Numbered from the stretch's first letter, positions 10,960-21,648 are shown. The stretch is DNA of 64,000 bases from Lotus japonicus (GCF_012489685.1 NC_080043.1:55326289-55390288); one strand, 5' to 3'. Notes: generated by a model not told the origin, from the letters alone. Numbers and translations are program-made.

Positions 10960-11665
10960 GATTAGTTTTCTTCATTCCTCTCTATCCTCTGTACTCTTTC
11001 TCCGTTCAGTAATAATAACACCTCTTCTTTGCATCACTTTCTTGTTATTGTTATTGTTGGCTTTGTTTTTCACTCTTTTTGATTATGACAAAAAGGGGGA
11101 GTACATAAAATGGTTTTGATAAAATTTTTTATATTATATAAAACCAGTAGAGGAGAATAAGTATGAATTACTTATAGCACATAGATATTGTCAAGCGTCT
11201 CAGATAAGGAATACATTTTGTTCATATTCTGAAACGCTTGACAATATCTATGTGCTATAAGTAATTGATACTTATTCTCCTCTACTGGTTTTATAAAATA
11301 TAATTTTTTTTATCAAAACCATTTTATGTACTCCCCCTTTTTGTCATAATCAAAAAGAGTGAAAAACAAAGCCAACAATAACAATAACAAGAAAGTGATG
11401 CAAAGAAGAGGTGTTATTATTACTGAACGGAGAAAGAGTACAGAGGATAGAGAGGAATGAAGAAAACTAATCCTAGATACATAGGAAAGCTCGAGAATTC
11501 TTCATTGAGAGAAGTTGTAGATGGAGAGGACGTATGTCCTGATCAATTGAGGCCATCTGGGTAGCCAGGTCTTCCTTCAGAGCTTCAATCTCCCGGACCG
11601 CATCTTGATCCGCTTCGTTTTGATCTTCTTCATATTCCAGAAGCATACAAATGCCCTGGAACTGA
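10767..11665. repeat. 432-bp inverted duplication with 35-bp loop
   Basis: Left arm 10767-11198 and right arm 11234-11665 are reverse complements of equal length with only a handful of mismatches (for example at the ATGCGTCC/GGACGTAT site). The loop is 11199-11233. The arms carry the end of ORF3 and one polypurine-like block, seen as gacaaaaagggggag near 11091 and as its complement near 11330-11345. A transcript through it would fold into a long, nearly perfect hairpin. None of the other Sirevirus copies in this window has it. Confidence 0.93.
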
Positions 11666-12014
11666 CGCCTTATTCCAATTATATCTGGACAAGACTCTAT
11701 GTTTTTATGTGATCTACGCAAGTTCTGAACCATCACTTCTGATGAGTATACATCCTTATACGCGTATCCTCTGATCACAGCTCCAAGACTCCGAATCTAG
11801 ACTCTTCATCATTTCATCAAGTCATACATTCAGGGGGAGTCAGGGGGAGACTCCAGCTCAGAATCAGGTGTTATTCCAGATTCAGAAAGAGCAATACAAA
11901 CCGTTACACAAGGATAAGTTTAATCTCCGATCCTTTCTCTCTTGTGTATTCAGTTTATTGTTTAAAAATTGTTCATCAAAATACTTGTTTTGTCATCATC
12001 AAAAAGGGGGATAT
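11666..12014 (+). other. 3' noncoding region and polypurine tract of Sirevirus A
   Basis: No gene. It contains the polypurine tract AAAAAGGGGG at 12001-12010, directly before the 3' LTR, and purine blocks TTCAGGGGGAG near 11829. Comparable blocks occur in the same place in elements B, C and D. A minus-strand ORF at 11473-11778 reads from here into the inverted repeat and is the antisense ORF3 fragment plus unrelated sequence. Confidence 0.7.
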
Positions 12015-13255
12015 TGTAAGATCAAGGTTTGATCAGTGGTTGCATCTCTATATTTTGATGATTACAATTAAGGTTTGTGATGATGAACAATTGTGGTACC
12101 CTAACATTTGTCTTTTTTAGTTGTGACAAACAGGTTCTGAATCTGACCCAAGCCTATTCGTTCAGAGGAAGAAGAACCAAGGGTTACTAAAAAGAGAGCT
12201 CTTTAGCTTACCATGTTCGTTCTGAACAGTGGCAAATCCTTCAGAAGTTCTGAAGATAGAAGCTTTCAGGAAGTTCTGAAGAACCGGAGTCAGAAGTTCT
12301 GAAGACCAGATGTTCCAGTGGAACGGTCCAGAAGTAGAAGACTCAAGTTCTGAAGACGTGAAAGAAGTTGGCATCTGAAGACCCAAGTTTTTCTAGCTCT
12401 GACGTTCATAAGTTCTGAGGAACTTGTCCAGAAGCAGAAGTTGCAAGGTCAGAGGATCCAAGCTTCCATCTGACTGTGATCAGAAGCTTCACCAACGTTC
12501 ATATAAAGCTCTCCAGATCTCAAGTCAGCGGGTGAAAGGACAGGTCACTGTCACTGTACAGATCGTACAAATCTCAGTCTGTCCGCCACCTACCTCGTGC
12601 AGCCTAGCAGTCTGATATTACAGGATTGCCACTCCAACGGACAAAACCCTAGCAACGGCTACATCATATGCCTTGGAGTATCTAAAGGCTGAAGATAGAA
12701 GAAAGAAGCTGAGAAACTTTGCTGAAAACATTCAACCTATTCGAACAATCTCTTAGCATTATTTCTTCACTGTTCTTAAACATTTGAGTTTACTATCAGC
12801 TTTTTAGAAGCACTTATTGTAAACCCAAAACCTTTTACATCACATTGTAAAGTTCCTTAAGAGACCAAGGTTGGTCGGATCTTGAGAGGACTGAATCAAG
12901 GTGGATTCAGTGTTTAGCTAGTCTTAAGAGGATCGGTAGATCAGCTTCTTAAGAGGATACTAGTGAGAAAATCAGTGTATTGTTAGTCACTTAGCAGGTA
13001 GCAAAGTGCAGTTGTAACATTCATTGATTTTAGTGAATTGCCTTCATCAGAAGAAGGAAGAAATCACCTTCACAGGTGGACTGGATTAGCTTGAGCTTTT
13101 ATCTCAAGTGAACCAGGATAAAATACTTGCGTGCTTTACTTCTTATCCTTCAGCACTTAGTTCTTATCCTTGAGTTTTGAAAAGGTTCTAAAAGTATACC
13201 ATTTATTCAAAAACTCTATTCAAACCCCCCATTTCTAGTGTTTTTCGAACCTTCA
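12015..13255 (+). repeat. 3' LTR of Sirevirus A
   Basis: Same length as the 5' LTR and about 98.8% identical by eye. It begins right after the polypurine tract and ends CCTTCA, followed by the ATGAA target duplication. Confidence 0.93.
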
Positions 13256-13684
13256 ATGAAACTGTGTGCAACACCGACGAATCTTCACACTTAAAACATA
13301 ACGTGAAACACGTAAATACTTCCAGCAACCTTAATCACAATGTCCTACCAGATGTTCCAGACATGAGGTTGCACAACACACACAGACAATTTTGTTTGTC
13401 ACACCATTAAACACATCACACAACTTAGGCAAAATGCAGCCAATACTTAAAGAGTCTTCATCAACACAAAATACTCAACAAAGCCTATGCTAAGCAGATG
13501 AATGATCTTGATCAAGAGCGTCCAACGTCTACTTAACAAGGTGATTCAGTCAATTCCAAGAAAGGATTGAGAGCAACTCATTGTCTATTAGCTCTATCCT
13601 ATACAACTAGAGATGAATTGATTTTATTGTATATTTGTATACATCTCATAAGTCTGTATGAACAACACTTCTGATTGTAATCAC
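13256..13684. other. Flank between Sirevirus A and minisatellite, no gene seen
   Basis: Continuation of the sequence in 1-347, starting with the ATGAA target duplication. I see no coding region or recognised repeat. Confidence 0.4.
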
Positions 13685-14168
13685 TTCCTATCAATATGCC
13701 TAAAGAGACATGGAAAAGAATACTTGTAATGTCTGGAGAGGCAGAGACGTAAGAGAATACTCATTGAGCCTGAAGAGGTTTGTTAAAGAATACTCAACAA
13801 TTTCTATGGAAGGAGGATAAATAATACTTGTTATGCCTGGAAAGGCAGTGGCAAAAGAATACTCATTGAGCTTGAAGAGGCTTGTTAAGGAATACTCAAC
13901 AATTCTTGGAGAGGCAGGACAAAAAATACTTGTGAAGCCTAGAGAGGTAGTGTAAAATAATACTTTTTATGCTTGGAGATGCAGTATTAAAAGAATACTT
14001 GTTATGCCTAGAGAGACAGTGACAAAAGAATACTTGCTATGTTTGGAGAGGCAGTGTATAAAAGAATACTCAACAATGTCTGGAGAGGTTGAATAAATGA
14101 TAATCGTTGCCTGCAGAGGTAGTATATAATATAATACTCACCAATGTTTGAAGAGACAGGATAAAGAA
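13685..14168. repeat. Degenerate minisatellite, about 40-bp unit
   Basis: Roughly a dozen imperfect tandem copies of a unit like AAAAGAATACTTGTTATGCC plus TGGAGAGGCAGTGAC, interrupted by variants with CTCAACAATG. The array is cut by the solo LTR at 14169 and resumes for one or two units after it (15366-15425). No coding potential. Confidence 0.75.
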
Positions 14169-15365
14169 TGTAAGACCAAGATTTTGTTCTGTTGTACATC
14201 TCTAGGTTTTCATGATAAAAATCATATAATAGTGGATGAACAATTTTGGTACTATAACGTTTGTCTTTTAAGTGTTTGACAAACAGGTTATGATTCTAAT
14301 TTAAAGATTAATTCATCAGAAGTCAACGACCAAACATTGACCAATAATCCGCTTCTGCACTTACTACGTTCCGATGGACGGTAGAATTTTCCTTCAGAAG
14401 TTCTAAAGACGAAGCTCTGATAACGGGTTCCGAAGATCAAGTGTTGAAGACTCTGAAGATCAGAAGTTCTAAGTGAATGGTCAAAGACTCTGAAGACTTG
14501 AAGATTCTGAAGAGCCAAAGAGAGTTGGTTCTGAAGACCAAGTTCTTCTACTCTGAAGGAAGACCAGAAGTTCTGAGTGAACGGTCCAGATGCTGAAGAC
14601 TTGAAGCTCTGAAGATCCAAGCTACCTCGTGACTCTGATCAGAAGCTTCACTGATGATGAGAAGCGCCTCTGAAGATCAGAAGTCAAAAGCAAAAGGCAT
14701 TGGTCACTATCAAAAGTACAAGAGCAGTGTACTATTCTGACTGCCTACCTAACGAGGATCAGCCACAGCAGGTTCTGGAAATTCCAGAATTGCCCTCCAA
14801 TGGATATAATATTTCAACGGAAACATCACGTGAAGCTTGGAGTATATAAATGCTAAAGAAATGAAGAAATAGCCAAGAAACTATTGTTCAAAATACACTC
14901 AAGGAAATCCTTAGCAATCTATGTCTTCATTGTTCTAAATCTGTTTACACTTGCTTGTTTAGAAGCACTTCATTATAAACCCAAACATTTTTCAAACTTG
15001 TTTGTAATTCCTTACGGGACCAGATTTGGTCAGAATCCTTAAGAAGACTAAGACTTGTGTGTCTTAGTTGTTGCTAGTTCATAGGTGTGTTAGTCACTTA
15101 GCAAGTTGTGCTAGTGCATATTGTAACAACCTTTGATTAGTGGATTACCTTCATTCGAAAAAGGAACAGATCACCTTTACGGGTGGACTGGACGTAGCTT
15201 GACGTTTTTCAAGTGAACTAGGATAAAATCATTGTGTCATCTATCTTTTATCATTTCCACCTTCTATCCTAAGAAACTGAAAGATTTACTTGAAATCTTA
15301 AAGGGAAACGTTTTATTTGCAAAACCTTATTCAAACCCCCAATTTCTAGTGTTTTTATACCTTCA
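14169..15365 (+). mobile_element. Sirevirus solo LTR
   Basis: A single 1197-bp LTR starting TGTAAGACCAAG and ending CCTTCA, with a perfect 5-bp target duplication AAGAA at 14164-14168 and 15366-15370. No internal region, primer site or polypurine tract adjoins it, so the element was reduced by LTR-LTR recombination. The U3 carries repeated TCTGAAGA-type motifs and a TATA box (TATATAAA, 14843-14850). Minus-strand ORF 14288-14620 inside it is noise. Confidence 0.93.
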
Positions 15366-16702
15366 AAGAACACTCAATGCGTCTGAAGAGACACATACAA
15401 TAATACTTGTAAGGAGAAGTCTTTGATACTTGATAGTTGAAATCTTGGATGTTGCCCAGGACTAGACGTAGCCCACTGATATAGGGTGAACTAGAATAAA
15501 AGACATGTGTGCATTGTCGGCTGCTTAACTCTTTAATTTATCATCTGCGCAACTCGTGTCTGGACTACAAGCTTAACCAAAGCAATCTATCTACTAGTGA
15601 ATCTAGACAATCGCGATCGAATTACATGGAAACAATCCAACCCCCCTTATTGTGTCCCTGTGGTCTAACCATCAAGAGAATGGAGAAGGGATTTTTAAAA
15701 ATCTATATTTTTAGCCATGTTCTTAATATTTTTAGCAGGTGACTATGCCCATTATTATGGGTAATTTTTGTTGTTCCATGTTGCAGACCTAGAGTGCACT
15801 TGCAATCTAAAAGCCACCATCAACCATTGCGCTATGTGAATAATTTCTTATGGAGACGTTTTTTTGGCTATTTTAATATTTTTTTCCATATAAATTAATT
15901 TTTGAGACATAATTGCTATTATTCAAAACCGAAATTGATTAAAATAGAGAAATATGCTCAAAAATTATTAATTAATTTTTTAAAGCTTATGAAGTGGAGA
16001 AAAATTAAAATATTCCCATAAGAGCTGGAAATTTCGTGAATAGTGTCTAGGAGAGAGAAAGAGTGGTCCATATTCCCATTGATTTTTGGAGATAATATGA
16101 TATTTATCTCAGGAAAATCTTTTGAAAATTGAAAAAATGATATTCTTGAAACAATATTAAATAGACATTTGAATACTATTATAAAATAATTTTTAATAAA
16201 AATAAATTTAATTAATTTATCTCATAATTGTTAAAATAGGTAAACTATAAACTATATCTTAAGATATATGTTTTTAAAATTCGAAAGAGGAATATTCTAA
16301 AACCAGATGAAGGTGAAAGATAGTTACATTTTTAAACTCTTCAGGAATCGAAACCTGGACCTCCCCTTACCCAACCCATATGTCCACAAGCTCCTATCAC
16401 TTGAGCTATCCTATTGGGACATAGATACTTTAGAAGTGAGAAAATAATTATTTTCGGAATTTTAATATTTTCCCCCTAATTCATTAGTTAATTCTAGAAT
16501 TACTTGATAAAGAGGGAAAATTGGATTATTTTAAGTTTAACTCTTTGGAGAAGCTTTCAAAAATAGAAGGATATTATAGATTAATTGTTTGATAAATTTT
16601 TATTATGTGTTATATGAAATTATTTTATTTTGGGAATATTTAAATATGAATCAGTTAGGATTCTATCTGAAAATTTGAAATTTAGGCTAGCTGATAAATC
16701 AA
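15366..16702. other. Old repeat DNA, no gene
   Basis: The remaining minisatellite unit comes first. A segment resembling the 3' part of an old LTR follows (CAATCCAACCCCCC near 15635), then AT-rich DNA. The last five bases ATCAA (16698-16702) are the target duplication of element B. The tRNA-like block at 16341-16421 is listed separately. Confidence 0.45.
16341..16421 (-). repeat. tRNA-derived (SINE-like) head
   Basis: Read on the minus strand it has a Pol III A-box-like stretch (TAGCTCAAGTGATAGGAGC) and a B-box-like stretch (GGTTTCGATTCC) in tRNA-like order. This is the layout of a SINE head or decayed tRNA. I could not define its 3' end or a target duplication, and it may be part of a larger repeat. 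Confidence 0.45.
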
Positions 16703-17963
16703 TGAAGGTGTGAAAAACGACTAGAAGGGGGGGTTGAATAGAGTTTTGAATATAAAACTTTCCCCTTAAGATTTAAAGTAAATCTTTTCGGTTTCTCTGA
16801 GATAGAAGGTGCAGCGGATAAAGATAGAGAGACGAGAGAAGCACACAAGTATTTTATCCTGGTTCACTTGATAAATCCCTCAAGCTAATCCAGTCCACCC
16901 GTTAAGGTGATTTCTTCCTTCTTAGAATGAAGGCAATCCACTAATCAGATAATTGTTACAACTGCACTTGAAACCTACAAGTGACTAACAATACACTGAC
17001 TTAGCTATCACTAAGATTCACTCTCTTAGTCTTCTCTAGGATCCGATCAACCTTGATCTCCTAAAGGAATCACCACTAAGATTCACTCTCTTAGTCTTCT
17101 TAAGGATACTGACCTACCCGGTCCCTTAAGGAAAATCAAACAACTGTTTGAGGTTGGTGTTTACAAAGGTTTTGCTTCTAAATAAGCTGAGTGTAAACTA
17201 AATAAGAACAGATGAAGAAAGTAGAGGCTTGAATCTTTTCTTGTATTGCAGCTCTTGGTTTTTCTCTCTTACTTAGCTTTCTTCTTTTCTTCAGCCTTTT
17301 ATAGTCCAAGATGCAAAGGATATTTCTGTTGAGAGAATATGACCGTTGGAGGGCATTTCTGGAACTTCCAGAACCTGCTGTGGCTGAACCTTGGTAGGTA
17401 GGCATGTCAGAATAGTACACTGCTCTTGTACTTCTTGATAGAGACATTTGCCTTTAACCAATGACTTCTGATCAGAGTTATGCTTCGTGTTGGAACTTGT
17501 GAAGCTTGGTGATCAGAGTCAGAGGGATGCTTGGATCCTCTGACCTTCGTAACTTCTGCTTCTGGACCTTCAGAGCCTCTGGTCCCTCAGAGCTTCTGGT
17601 CTTCAGATCCTCTGATCCTCAGATCTTCTGATCCTCTGATCCTCAGATCCTCTGATCCTCAGATCCTCTGATCTTCAGATCCTCTGATCCTCAGATCCTC
17701 TGATCTTCAGATCCTCTGATCCTCAGATCCTCTGATCTTCAGATCCTCTGATCTTCAGATCCTCTGATCCTCAGATTCTCTGATCTTCAGATCCTCTGAT
17801 CCTCAGAACTTCTGACGAATATATCTTCTGGCGTCAGAATCAGAACCTGTTTGTCAAAACACTCAAGACAAACATTAGAGTATCATAGTTGTTCATCCAC
17901 AAACAAATACTTGTTATCATCAAAACATAGAGTTGTACCACATGACCAAATCTTGATCTTACA
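16703..17963 (-). repeat. 3' LTR of Sirevirus B
   Basis: 1261 bp; read on the minus strand it starts TGTAAGATCAAG and ends CCTTCA. It contains a 16-bp minisatellite at 17603-17808. The minus-strand 89-codon ORF inside (17178-17447) is repeated identically in the other LTR and is not a gene. Confidence 0.92.
17603..17808. repeat. 16-bp minisatellite in the 3' LTR of Sirevirus B
   Basis: Tandem units of CAGATCCTCTGATCYT, about a dozen, with C/T variants in patterns. The unit looks like an amplified version of the U3 motif found in the other Sirevirus LTRs. The copy pattern differs from the 5' LTR array at 21297-21491. Confidence 0.9.
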
Positions 17964-17965
17964 AT

Positions 17966-17977
17966 CTCCCCCTTTTT
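17966..17977 (-). other. Polypurine tract of Sirevirus B
   Basis: Read on the minus strand it is AAAAAGGGGGAGAT directly before the 3' LTR start. A second similar block (GACAAAAAGGGGGAG) lies near 18224-18238, as in the other Sireviruses here. Confidence 0.85.
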
Positions 17978-18345
17978 GATGATGACAAAACCATGTATTT
18001 TGATGAACAACTCTAAACAAATAAACTGAATACACTCAGAGTATAAGGTATCAGAGTTAAAACTTATCCTGATGTGTATAGTTTTTCTTGCTCCTTCTGA
18101 ATCCAAGACTCGTGCTTGATTCTGAGCTAAGCTCCCCCTGAATCTAGTACTCTTAATATCAACGTTAGTAATATCTAGATTCTGAGCTAAATAATATAGG
18201 AGTTGTCAAGATACTATAAGTTCTCCCCCTTTTTGTCATAAGCAAAAAGAATGAAGGTGGAAAAAAAATAGTAAGAGCATAAGACGAAATACTCCCCCTC
18301 AGAAGGAATACCAAGGGATACTTGGCTGCTGATTAGTATATCTTC

Positions 18346-18558
18346 TTATGAGAGCAGAAGTGTCAAAGTCCAGAGGTTCTGGTGACATCTCCATTCTGGA
18401 AAAAAAATTCCATCTTCAGATGCTTCAGAATGAGAAGCTATGAACCTACTCTTCTTCTGATGACGCAAGTCAGAAGTTGTAGTAGCATCTTCTGATGTTG
18501 TTGCTTCTGGTTTGACAAGTTCTGAGTCTTTGTTTCTTTCTGAAACAGTCATGCTCAT
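18346..18558 (-). pseudogene. Scrap of the Sirevirus pol linker
   Basis: The minus-strand translation contains EATTSEDATTTSDLRHQKK and RFIASHSE, matching in pattern the acidic linker just upstream of RT in element A (around 5130-5200). It marks the left edge of a large internal deletion that joined the start of protease to this linker, and RT does not follow. Confidence 0.6.
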
Positions 18559-18639
18559 CTCTGCAAGCTTTTTCAGCTAGCTTTGACTTGACCAAATCTT
18601 ACTCTACTGATGCCTCCAAGATTAACTTCACCTTCAGGT

Positions 18640-20319
18640 TCAAGTTTTGGATCTTGGGACATATGCCTTTCTCCCGTCATGTGTTGCCTGCATCCACTGT
18701 CGAGGTTCCATGGTTGGAGTTTCGATGGACTTATTGAAGATATCTGCAACATATATAATCTTATCCCTAGGTACCCACTTTCTGGGTCCTTTCTTGTTAG
18801 TTAGCCCAGAAGTTCTGACAACTATGGGTCTTTCAACATGATAATATAAAGGAATTTGAGCATGATATTTTGACATCGAGAAAATTCCTTTCTTAAGAGA
18901 TGATGGAGCAACTTCAGAAGGTTTAGAATAACCAATGCCATATATTCCATTTCTGCTTACGCCATAGATCATTGAAGCCATTAAGCTTCTGTCTACGCTT
19001 TTAGCCAGGAATCTTTGAAAAGACTTTTCATACTTAGATTCATTTCTACAATCAGAGGCATCACAAGCAACTATTTCTTCTAACTTAGCAATCTGGTTCT
19101 TAAGCACAGAGTTAGAATTTACCAAAGCATGATTATCATTTTTCAAATCGGAAATAATTTTCTCATGTTCAGAAGGAGTCTTAGAAGCAGCAGATAAGTC
19201 ATTTTTCAACCTTTTATGCTTAGACAATAAAGAGTTATACTTATCCATAATATCAGACAAAGCATGTTTCAGTTCAGAGGTAGAGAAAGAAGCGAATACC
19301 TCATTTTCATCGTCTGAGTTAGGATTTCCTTCTGATTCTGAGTCAGAGTCAACAACTCCCTTTGACTCTGCTCCTTTGTCTTTGACAATGGCCATGAGTC
19401 CTTGAACTTCACCATCAGAGTCAACATCCTCTGACTCTGATTCATCAAAAGTCACCATCAGACTTTTCTTTGTCTTGAAATGCTTCTTTGACTTTTTGTC
19501 GTTTGATGAGCCTTTGTATTTGCTCTGCCTGTGCTTCCAGATGCAGTTGAGCTTTCTGGATATCAGAGTCAGCTCATCCTCATCAGAATCTTCAGAGTCT
19601 TCTGCTTCAGCTTGGAGAGGTTTTGACTTCTCAGATTTGGATTTCAAAGCTATAGACTTCTTCTTCAGATCCTGCATTTCTGAGCGCTTCAGTTCATGGC
19701 ATTTCAGTATGCTGATGAGTTCTTCTAAACTCATATACTCAACATCTCTAGTTAGCTCCAAGGAAGTTATCAAAGGCATCCAGCTTTCAGGAAGACCTCT
19801 AAGGATCCTCATGACATGATCCGCAGTGGTGTAGTTATTGTTGAGGGGTCTTATTCCAGCAATAATCAACTGGAATCTGGAAAACATATCTTTAATGGAT
19901 TCGTCAGGTTCCATTTGGAAGGATTCATATTTCTGGATCAAAGACAGTGCCTTTGATTCTTTCACTTTCTTGTTTCCTTCATGAGACATCTTCAAGGATT
20001 CAAAGATGCCCTTGGCGGAATCACGATCAGTAATTTTCTCATATTCTTCATATGAAATGGAACTTTGCAGAATAGCTCTTGATCTGTGATGATCTCTGAA
20101 CTCCTTCTTTTGATCTTCACTCATCTTCTCCCTTGGGATTTTTACACCATGTTCATCAATAGGAGGGGTGTAGCCATCAACAACAAAGTCCCAGAGATCA
20201 GGATCAAAGCCAAGAAAGAAGCTTTCGATTCTGTCTTTCCAGAAATCAAATCTCTGACCATCAAAGACAGGTGGTCTTGCACTGTATTGATATTTGCTTG
20301 TAGTAGTGGTGGAATCCAT
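18640..20319 (-). CDS. Gag of Sirevirus B, zinc knuckle missing
   Basis: An intact ORF of 559 codons from an ATG (MDSTTTTSKYQYS) 75 bp beyond the primer-binding site. The core blocks FDGQRFDFWKDRIESFFLG, SRFQLIIAGIRPLNNNY and DHVMRILRGLPESW align with Gag of element A at roughly half identity. The basic stretch that should carry the CCHC zinc knuckle is shortened (KYKGSSNDKKSKKHFKTKK) and no knuckle remains. The rest is an acidic coiled coil and then the conserved tail GPRKWVPRDKI to HDGRKAYVPRSKT. As in element A, the protease signature DSG is encoded here in a different frame within the last codons. The protein may still form capsids with partner Gag (inference). Confidence 0.88.
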   Translation of the reverse strand: MDSTTTTSKYQYSARPPVFDGQRFDFWKDRIESFFLGFDPDLWDFVVDGYTPPIDEHGVKIPREKMSEDQKKEFRDHHRSRAILQSSISYEEYEKITDRDSAKGIFESLKMSHEGNKKVKESKALSLIQKYESFQMEPDESIKDMFSRFQLIIAGIRPLNNNYTTADHVMRILRGLPESWMPLITSLELTRDVEYMSLEELISILKCHELKRSEMQDLKKKSIALKSKSEKSKPLQAEAEDSEDSDEDELTLISRKLNCIWKHRQSKYKGSSNDKKSKKHFKTKKSLMVTFDESESEDVDSDGEVQGLMAIVKDKGAESKGVVDSDSESEGNPNSDDENEVFASFSTSELKHALSDIMDKYNSLLSKHKRLKNDLSAASKTPSEHEKIISDLKNDNHALVNSNSVLKNQIAKLEEIVACDASDCRNESKYEKSFQRFLAKSVDRSLMASMIYGVSRNGIYGIGYSKPSEVAPSSLKKGIFSMSKYHAQIPLYYHVERPIVVRTSGLTNKKGPRKWVPRDKIIYVADIFNKSIETPTMEPRQWMQATHDGRKAYVPRSKT

Positions 20320-20379
20320 GAGTTTTTCACACTGGCCCGGATCTACTGAACACTGTTAAGTGTGGTAATCAGAACTTGC

Positions 20380-20391
20380 GCTCTGATACCA
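20380..20391 (-). other. Primer-binding site of Sirevirus B
   Basis: On the minus strand TGGTATCAGAGC, the canonical site complementary to the 3' end of initiator methionine tRNA, two bases after the 5' LTR. Confidence 0.92.
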
Positions 20392-20393
20392 AT

Positions 20394-21648
20394 TGAAGGT
20401 GTGAAAAAGGACTAGAAGGGGGGGGGTTGAATAGAGTTTTGAATATAAAACTTTCCCCTTAAGATTTAAAGTAAATCTTTTCGGTTTCTCTGAGATAGAA
20501 GGTGCAGCGGATAAAGATAGAGAGACGAGAGAAGCACACAAGTATTTTATCCTGGTTCACTTGATAAATCCCTCAAGCTAATCCAGTCCACCCGTTAAGG
20601 TGATTTCTTCCTTCTTAGAATGAAGGCAATCCACTAATCAGATAATTGTTACAACTGCACTTGAAACCTACAAGTGACTAACAATACACTGACTTAGCTA
20701 TCACTAAGATTCACTCTCTTAGTCTTCTCTAGGATCCGATCAACCTTGATCTCCTAAAGGAATCACCACTAAGATTCACTCTCTTAATCTTCTTAAGGAT
20801 ACTGACCTACCCGGTCCCTTAAGGAAAATCAAACAACTGTTTGAGGTTGGTGTTTACAAAGGTTTTGCTTCTAAATAAGCTGAGTGTAAACTAAATAAGA
20901 ACAGATGAAGAAAGTAGAGGCTTGAATCTTTTCTTGTATTGCAGCTCTTGGTTTTTCTCTCTTACTTAGCTTTCTTCTTTTCTTCAGCCTTTTATAGTCC
21001 AAGATGCAAAGGATATTTCTGTTGAGAGAATATGACCGTTGGAGGGCATTTCTGGAACTTCCAGAACCTGCTGTGGCTGAACCTTGGTAGGTAGGCATGT
21101 CAGAATAGTACACTGCTCTTGTACTTCTTGATAGAGACATTTGCCTTTAACCAATGACTTCTGATCAGAGTTATGCTTCGTGTTGGAACTTGTGAAGCTT
21201 GGTGATCAGAGTCAGAGGGATGCTTGGATCCTCTGACCTTCGTAACTTCTGCTTCTGGACCTTCAGAGCCTCTGGTCCCTCAGAGCTTCTGGTCTTCAGA
21301 TCCTCTGATCCTCAGATCTTCTGATCCTCTGATCCTCTGATCCTCTGATCCTCAGATCCTCTGATCCTCAGATCCTCTGATCTTCAGATCCTCTGATCCT
21401 CTGATCCTCAGATCCTCTGATCCTCAGATCCTCTGATCTTCAGATCCTCTGATCCTCAGATCCTCTGATCTTCAGATCCTCTAATCCTCAGAACTTCTGA
21501 CGAATATATTTTCTGGTGTCAGAATCAGAACCTGTTTGTCAAAACACTCAAGACAAACATTAGAGTATCATAGTTGTTCATCCACAAACAAATACTTGTT
21601 ATCATCAAAACATAGAGTTGTACCACATGACCAAATCTTAATCTTACA
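20394..21648 (-). repeat. 5' LTR of Sirevirus B
   Basis: 1255 bp, nearly identical to the 3' LTR outside the minisatellite. ATCAA follows at 21649-21653. Confidence 0.92.
21297..21491. repeat. 16-bp minisatellite in the 5' LTR of Sirevirus B
   Basis: Same CAGATCCTCTGATCYT unit as in the other LTR, but with a different order of variants and slightly different length, including CTCTGATCCTCTGATCC steps where the CAGAT half is lost. Confidence 0.88.

Larger units (their letters stand above)
348..13255 (+). mobile_element. Sirevirus A: full-length Ty1/copia LTR retrotransposon
   Basis: The element is 12,908 bp, bounded by two LTRs of equal length (1241 bp) starting TGTAAGATC and ending CCTTCA, with a perfect 5-bp target duplication ATGAA at 343-347 and 13256-13260. 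Order inside: primer-binding site, gag, protease, integrase, reverse transcriptase, RNase H, envelope-like region, ORF3, inverted duplication, polypurine tract. This order, with an envelope-like gene after RNase H, is that of the Sirevirus (SIRE1/Maximus) lineage. I count about 15 substitutions between the LTRs (about 1.2%), which suggests an insertion on the order of half a million years old at usual plant rates (inference). Pol and env are broken, so it is not autonomous now. Confidence 0.95.
16703..21648 (-). mobile_element. Sirevirus B: young gag-only (TR-GAG) element
   Basis: A 4946-bp element in minus orientation with LTRs at 20394-21648 (5') and 16703-17963 (3'), a perfect target duplication ATCAA at 16698-16702 and 21649-21653, a canonical primer-binding site and a polypurine tract. 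The 2430-bp interior has only gag, the first residues of protease and a scrap of the pre-RT linker. The rest of protease and all of integrase, RT, RNase H and env are missing. Outside the LTR minisatellite I find about six differences between the LTRs (about 0.5%), so it moved recently, presumably using proteins from a related autonomous element. This matches the published TR-GAG class of plant nonautonomous elements. Confidence 0.93.

Noticed and set aside
17178..17447. 89-codon minus-strand ORF identical at 20871-21140
   Set aside because: Inside the LTRs of element B; same reason, no domain.
17603..17808. Possible CRISPR-like array
   Set aside because: Tandem 16-bp units without spacers in a plant LTR; a minisatellite, not CRISPR.
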